Assembly (NCBI GenBank): GCA_964407525.1
Contig: CAYOWC010000038.1
Span: forward strand, 1 to 24,819
Source of the DNA: DUZB01 sp964407525
GTDB taxonomy: Bacteria; Desulfobacterota; DSM-4660; Desulfatiglandales; Desulfatiglandaceae
DNA: 24,819 bases
Reading direction: 5' to 3'
Under the pieces are notes generated by a model. It was not told the DNA's origin, did no database searches, and worked only from the letters and a program-made list of their open reading frames with translations. Positions within the stretch are counted from its first letter, which is position 1; every line of letters begins with the position of its first letter. Positions 21,954 through 24,819 of this stretch are shown here, one piece after another. The position numbers and the translations under genes were made by a program.

Positions 21954-22730
21954 TTATCTCTTTTTCCAATCCACGAATTGAACCCAGAGAACCGCTCCAA
22001 GCTCCACATCTTTATCCTGTCCTTCATACTTCATCTTTTCGTCGGATGTATTCAGGGCGGCAAATCCCCACCAACCCGCTTTTGGCGCAGCATAGGCAAA
22101 CACGCCATTGCCGTCCGCCTTGATCGTCTGGGTAATCATATATTCGGTGGGCGCCTCCATCTTTTTGTCCCGGTTGTAGTATTCGACTTCAACTTCGGCA
22201 TAGGGAATCGCCTTTCCATTCATTTTTACGATCCCCTGAAAAATGTTTCCGGCATATAGAGCGAACGGTTTAGAAAGTGGGACGATCTCGGTCTTGAGGC
22301 CGATCTCCCGATCCCAGCCTTCATCATCGCCAAAGGCGGTGACAACGGTTTTCGTGTAATGGACGATAAAGCAATCCTCTGCCAGCTCCCAGTAAGGCTT
22401 CGGTTCCATGTAAAACATAAAGACCCCTGGTCTCTTGATGAGGTAATCGGCTTGCCAGGCCATATGGCCCATAACATTGGTTTCTTTGAGAGAACCCAGA
22501 AGATTCTGCTTCTTGCCGTTGGCCATAACTCCGAAGACCTGCGGTTTCACCAATTCCATTCCCACACATTCAAAAGGGTGAGAAAAGGACAACATCACGG
22601 AAACGGTTCTATTGTCCCCCTGCATAATCATACTGTCCGACGGAATGAGCATCCCGAAATGGGCCATAGCTGTGTGGGCCAAACTGAAAAGAAACAAACC
22701 TAAAACTAAACCAAACAAAAATTTCTTCAT
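21954..22730 (-). CDS. nikK: NikK-type DUF4198 periplasmic protein of the nickel transporter
   Basis: A 258-residue exported DUF4198-family protein, the NikK component known from NikKLMQO systems. The signal peptide is ~23 residues, ending in A-M-A before His (HFGMLIPSD), so the mature protein would start with His, as often seen in this family. The body is beta-rich: HPFECVGMELVKP, KRPGVFMFYMEPKPYWE, then a carboxypeptidase-like module with GVFAYAAPKAGWWGFAAL. AAGGAG sits 9 bp before the ATG. It is the first gene of the nickel operon, with a terminator-like hairpin in the leader region. Its exact role in metal handling is not established. Confidence 0.85.
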   Translation of the reverse strand: MKKFLFGLVLGLFLFSLAHTAMAHFGMLIPSDSMIMQGDNRTVSVMLSFSHPFECVGMELVKPQVFGVMANGKKQNLLGSLKETNVMGHMAWQADYLIKRPGVFMFYMEPKPYWELAEDCFIVHYTKTVVTAFGDDEGWDREIGLKTEIVPLSKPFALYAGNIFQGIVKMNGKAIPYAEVEVEYYNRDKKMEAPTEYMITQTIKADGNGVFAYAAPKAGWWGFAALNTSDEKMKYEGQDKDVELGAVLWVQFVDWKKR

Positions 22731-22863
22731 GATTTTTTCTCCTTAAAGTCTTGTCGTTTTAACAAAACAATGTACCGTCAATCTTGAGACAGCCGGTGTA
22801 TTTTGAACCGATGCGATCGGTCTCCCTTGTCAGCCCGCAGAAATATCTTTCGGAAACAGCAAC

Positions 22864-22919
22864 AAAAAAAAAGCCAAGGAAGCGACCCAGGGATACACCC
22901 GGAACAGCCTTCTTGGCTT
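22864..22919 (-). terminator. Terminator-like hairpin with possible alternative fold, leader of nikK
   Basis: On the minus strand AAGCCAAG (22919-22912) pairs with CTTGGCTT (22878-22871), extendable by three pairs past a bulged C, and is followed by an unbroken T run to 22864. The loop holds a second small hairpin GGG-TGTAT-CCC. The AGCC of the left arm can instead pair with GGCT (22909-22906), which would break the terminator stem. It lies about 135 bp before the nikK ATG and 275 bp after the upstream hydrolase gene. It is therefore either that gene's terminator or an attenuator for the nickel operon. Confidence 0.6.
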
Positions 22920-23131
22920 ATTGTATTTTACTCTTCAGTTTTCTTGAAAACGCAATTTCTTATTGCATTAATACTGTAAATGTCGACGATTGGGTTCTGA
23001 TTGTCAAGATATTTTTTCGCCTACAGCCAAAATAAATGATCCGGGCATTCCTGGCGCCAATACTTCACATATTTTCTCCCTCAATGGGGACTGGGTGTCA
23101 AATAGAAACAGCTCATGAGGCTCCGTTTCAT

Positions 23132-23169
23132 ATGTTTGGTTGATCTTCAACAATCACTCCACCAAACAT
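23132..23169. repeat. Perfect 9-bp inverted repeat downstream of the lipase gene
   Basis: ATGTTTGGT (23132-23140) and ACCAAACAT (23161-23169) are exact inverted copies with a 20-nt loop. An overlapping smaller stem GTTGA-TCT-TCAAC lies at 23139-23151. There is no T run on either strand, so it is not a typical intrinsic terminator. It could protect the 3' end of the hydrolase mRNA or be a protein-binding site. Confidence 0.45.
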
Positions 23170-23193
23170 ACCTTTATTGTGGTAACCTAGGCC

Positions 23194-24393
23194 CTAAGTT
23201 TCCAACCACTTTTTCATGATTTCATAGACTTCCGGGTGATTGAGAAGATCCAGATGGTTCATATTACGGCCAACCCATTGCCGGGTTTCCGGGAATGAAA
23301 GATTCAACGCTGTATTCTTATGACGCCCCAAAGCGCTATTTACTGTTACGAGGCCGTCCCCAATAAGATGATCACCGAGCATGCTGGTTTCTTTTCCGGT
23401 GGTCGCAGCCATTGAATAGCACTGCACGCCTTCCGGCAGGGGTACGGGCATCCGTTGGTCCCTTGAAAAATCAAATCTGTCGCATCCTTTCCAATCATCG
23501 TCCAACACATTGCCATAACGTAGATCTGTAATGCCACAGCTCCGGATTTTCCCCAAACGAGAAAAAGGGGCGCTATACGGGCTTATTTGAAGGAGAATAT
23601 CAATCCAATTGCCACCTTTCTCCAATAGCGACCCGTGATGTGGCGTGCCTAAAAATACTAGCTTTCTAAGAAGTTTCATCCAGGTATGGTCGAGCAATTT
23701 TCCATAATGGCAGGCACTCCGGGAAACAAGTCCCCCCATGCTATGGGCAACAATAAAGATATCTGTCGGTTGGGGAGATACCGCCATAAGCGTTTCAAGA
23801 AGATGAGTAAGTTCTCTGCCGTTCTCGGAAATGTGAAGTCCCGTGTTATAGTGAACATAAACCGGTGCTAATCCCAAATCACGGGCCAAGGCTACGCCAT
23901 GGTCATGTCCCTGTCTGTTCCACTGCATATCATTCATGCATGCACCGTGCACCATAATTGCCAATCTGCCATTAGATCGCTGGATCGCATCGGAAAGAAA
24001 TTGTTCGTTTAATGGTTTTCCATTACGGCGAAACTGCATGGGGATGGCAAGCGGATTTCTTCTTGCGACAAGGTGATTCCCAAGAACACCATTTAATGCG
24101 GAAACAACGGCTTCACGACCGGGGGATAAATCTTTTTCTCCTAGATCCAAAGTGAGCCGGCTGAGTAAAGCATCGATTCCAGTCCCCACCAATGCTGTAA
24201 CCGAACGGATATTCCGGTAAACCATTCCCGTCATCCCCTTTGTACGACAGGTTTCCGGTGTACCGGGTCGTGAAACTATGGATATGGTCTTATGTAATGA
24301 TTCTACGATATCGGTAATACCGGTAATCGCGTCAATCGTTAAATCCTTAACGCCGCGAAGGTCTGTGGAAAGGTTACTGGGATTTCGGGGCAT
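23194..24393 (-). CDS. Alpha/beta hydrolase (triacylglycerol lipase/esterase-like)
   Basis: A 399-residue serine hydrolase. The first ~135 residues are an uncommon polar extension with no signal peptide, so it is probably cytosolic. The core has MVHGACMND (HG 149-150, oxyanion region), the nucleophile elbow AHSMGG with Ser218, FLGTPHHGS at 248-255, the likely acid Asp346 in IGDGLVTVNS and the likely His380 in MNHLDLL. The DGLVTVNSA and NHLDLL contexts match bacterial lipase-like enzymes acting on hydrophobic esters. AGGAG lies 6 bp before the ATG. It stands alone, head-on to no close neighbour. It is not closely similar to the hydrolase at the left end beyond the fold. Confidence 0.88.
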   Translation of the reverse strand: MPRNPSNLSTDLRGVKDLTIDAITGITDIVESLHKTISIVSRPGTPETCRTKGMTGMVYRNIRSVTALVGTGIDALLSRLTLDLGEKDLSPGREAVVSALNGVLGNHLVARRNPLAIPMQFRRNGKPLNEQFLSDAIQRSNGRLAIMVHGACMNDMQWNRQGHDHGVALARDLGLAPVYVHYNTGLHISENGRELTHLLETLMAVSPQPTDIFIVAHSMGGLVSRSACHYGKLLDHTWMKLLRKLVFLGTPHHGSLLEKGGNWIDILLQISPYSAPFSRLGKIRSCGITDLRYGNVLDDDWKGCDRFDFSRDQRMPVPLPEGVQCYSMAATTGKETSMLGDHLIGDGLVTVNSALGRHKNTALNLSFPETRQWVGRNMNHLDLLNHPEVYEIMKKWLET

Positions 24394-24476
24394 AATTCTC
24401 CTAATAATATGTTTTCACTAATAAGAGCAACTTTACAGCAATTCTCATTATGAGCTCGGTTTTATCCCAAAAGACT

Positions 24477-24563
24477 GTGTGAGTGGCATCTTGCCACGAC
24501 TTTTCGCGGCTGGAACCCACCCAACCGACTGTGGACAAGAGCCCTCCCACAGAGGGGTTTTTT
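24477..24563. repeat. REP/BIME-like palindromic element
   Basis: GTGGCA-TCT-TGCCAC (24483-24497) is a perfect hairpin. It is followed by TTTTCGCGGCTGGAA, and then CTGTGG/CCACAG (24529-24534, 24547-24552). The overlapping CCCTC/GAGGG stem with six T (24542-24563) resembles an intrinsic terminator on the plus strand. The ordering GGCATCTTGCC - CGCGGCTGGAA - CCCACAG recalls interspersed REP repeats of the form GTGGGAGCGGC...; this copy is degraded. The family match is from memory. Confidence 0.55.
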
Positions 24564-24763
24564 CAAAATTAGAATTGTTGGTAACTTTAAAAACAACAAA
24601 GTGTAAACTACTTCCTGGCTTTATGGATGGATGCCCCGTAACTTTTTTCTTTTATCTCGTTCATCCCCCTTAAGCAGGATTTATCCTGACAAAACATTCA
24701 GGGCTGATATTCTCGTAAAAAGTCAGTTGGAGCAATTTTCAGGGCTACAATCTATTGGTTTTC

Positions 24764-24819
24764 TGGCTCATCGGATTAACGTGATATTTTCATCAATTCG
24801 CGAGTAGACCATGCTCAGA
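24764..24819. repeat. Dispersed repeat, copy 2 (reaches window edge)
   Basis: The reverse complement of this end matches 7721-7778 in three blocks (13, 17 and 10 bp exact) in the same order. The repeat may continue past the window. Confidence 0.8.

Larger units (their letters stand above)
22731..23193. other. 463-bp intergenic region upstream of nikK
   Basis: It contains no convincing gene. It holds the nikK ribosome site, a terminator-like hairpin (22864-22919), a small inverted repeat GCAAT/ATTGC (22952-22966), TTGACA on the minus strand at 23007-23002 without a good -10, and a 9-bp hairpin (23132-23169). The AT-rich stretch 22920-23040 would suit a promoter for nikK. Confidence 0.5.
24394..24819. 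other. 426-bp non-coding right end
   Basis: No gene is supported. The region holds the upstream sequence of the hydrolase gene, a REP-like hairpin element (24477-24563) and a dispersed repeat copy that runs to the window edge. The one open frame (about 64 codons from 24479) lies across the REP-like hairpins and has no ribosome site or family likeness. Confidence 0.5.

Noticed and set aside
20684..22800. NikR operator in the nickel operon
   Set aside because: No GTATGA-N16-TCATAC-type site was found in the two gaps examined.
22784..23035. 83-codon plus-strand frame in the nikK leader
   Set aside because: Covers the terminator-like hairpin with a poly-Lys run from the A tract; no ribosome site.
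24479..24673. 64-codon frame at the right end
   Set aside because: Runs across REP-like hairpins; composition and lack of a ribosome site argue against coding.

Overview
The window looks like a chromosomal piece of a Gram-negative, probably anaerobic bacterium, most likely a Desulfobacterota (former Deltaproteobacteria) lineage. The evidence is an outer-membrane porin, the order def - fmt - DUF116 - rsmB, a NikKLMQO-type nickel importer and an S23-type four-helix-bundle gene. This placement is inference. The sequence is a draft scaffold: a 100-N gap lies inside one gene and has the same 35 bp on both sides.

Layout. 1-1.7 kb (+): a membrane-anchored alpha/beta hydrolase and a small membrane protein containing the gap. 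1.77-2.1 kb (-): a four-helix-bundle gene bracketed by period-7 repeat arrays. 2.2-8.3 kb (-): a translation-maturation cluster, in transcription order def, fmt, DUF116, rsmB, rlmL. 8.4-9.8 kb (-): a SIMPL-domain protein and a small methyltransferase with coupled translation. 10.2-13.5 kb (+): valS. 13.6-14.4 kb (-): a hicA-hicB toxin-antitoxin pair plus a decayed second hicB. 14.5-17.9 kb (+): two secreted proteins, one with Ig-like modules and a C-terminal caspase-like His/Cys domain, linked by a common cysteine motif. 17.9-22.7 kb (-): a nickel/cobalt operon, nikK - OprB-type porin - nikM - nikL - nikQ - nikO. 23.2-24.4 kb (-): a second lipase-like hydrolase. The right end carries a REP-like element and a dispersed repeat.

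How the genes work together. Def and Fmt remove and add the N-formyl group at translation initiation, and RsmB and RlmL methylate rRNA. The nickel genes can be read as one import route across the envelope: porin in the outer membrane, NikK and NikL as periplasmic-side accessory proteins, NikM/NikQ in the inner membrane, NikO as ATPase with a His-rich tail. The two secreted proteins form a small cassette whose function I do not recognise; it is the best candidate for something undescribed.

A recurring non-coding theme is short-period (7 or 8 bp) degenerate tandem arrays in the intergenic regions. Several begin at or overlap stop codons (membrane protein, rlmL, valS, nikM), and three sets form inverted pairs around a unique centre (1694-2203, 7582-7720, 9798-9946). 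No tRNA, rRNA, CRISPR array or insertion sequence was seen.
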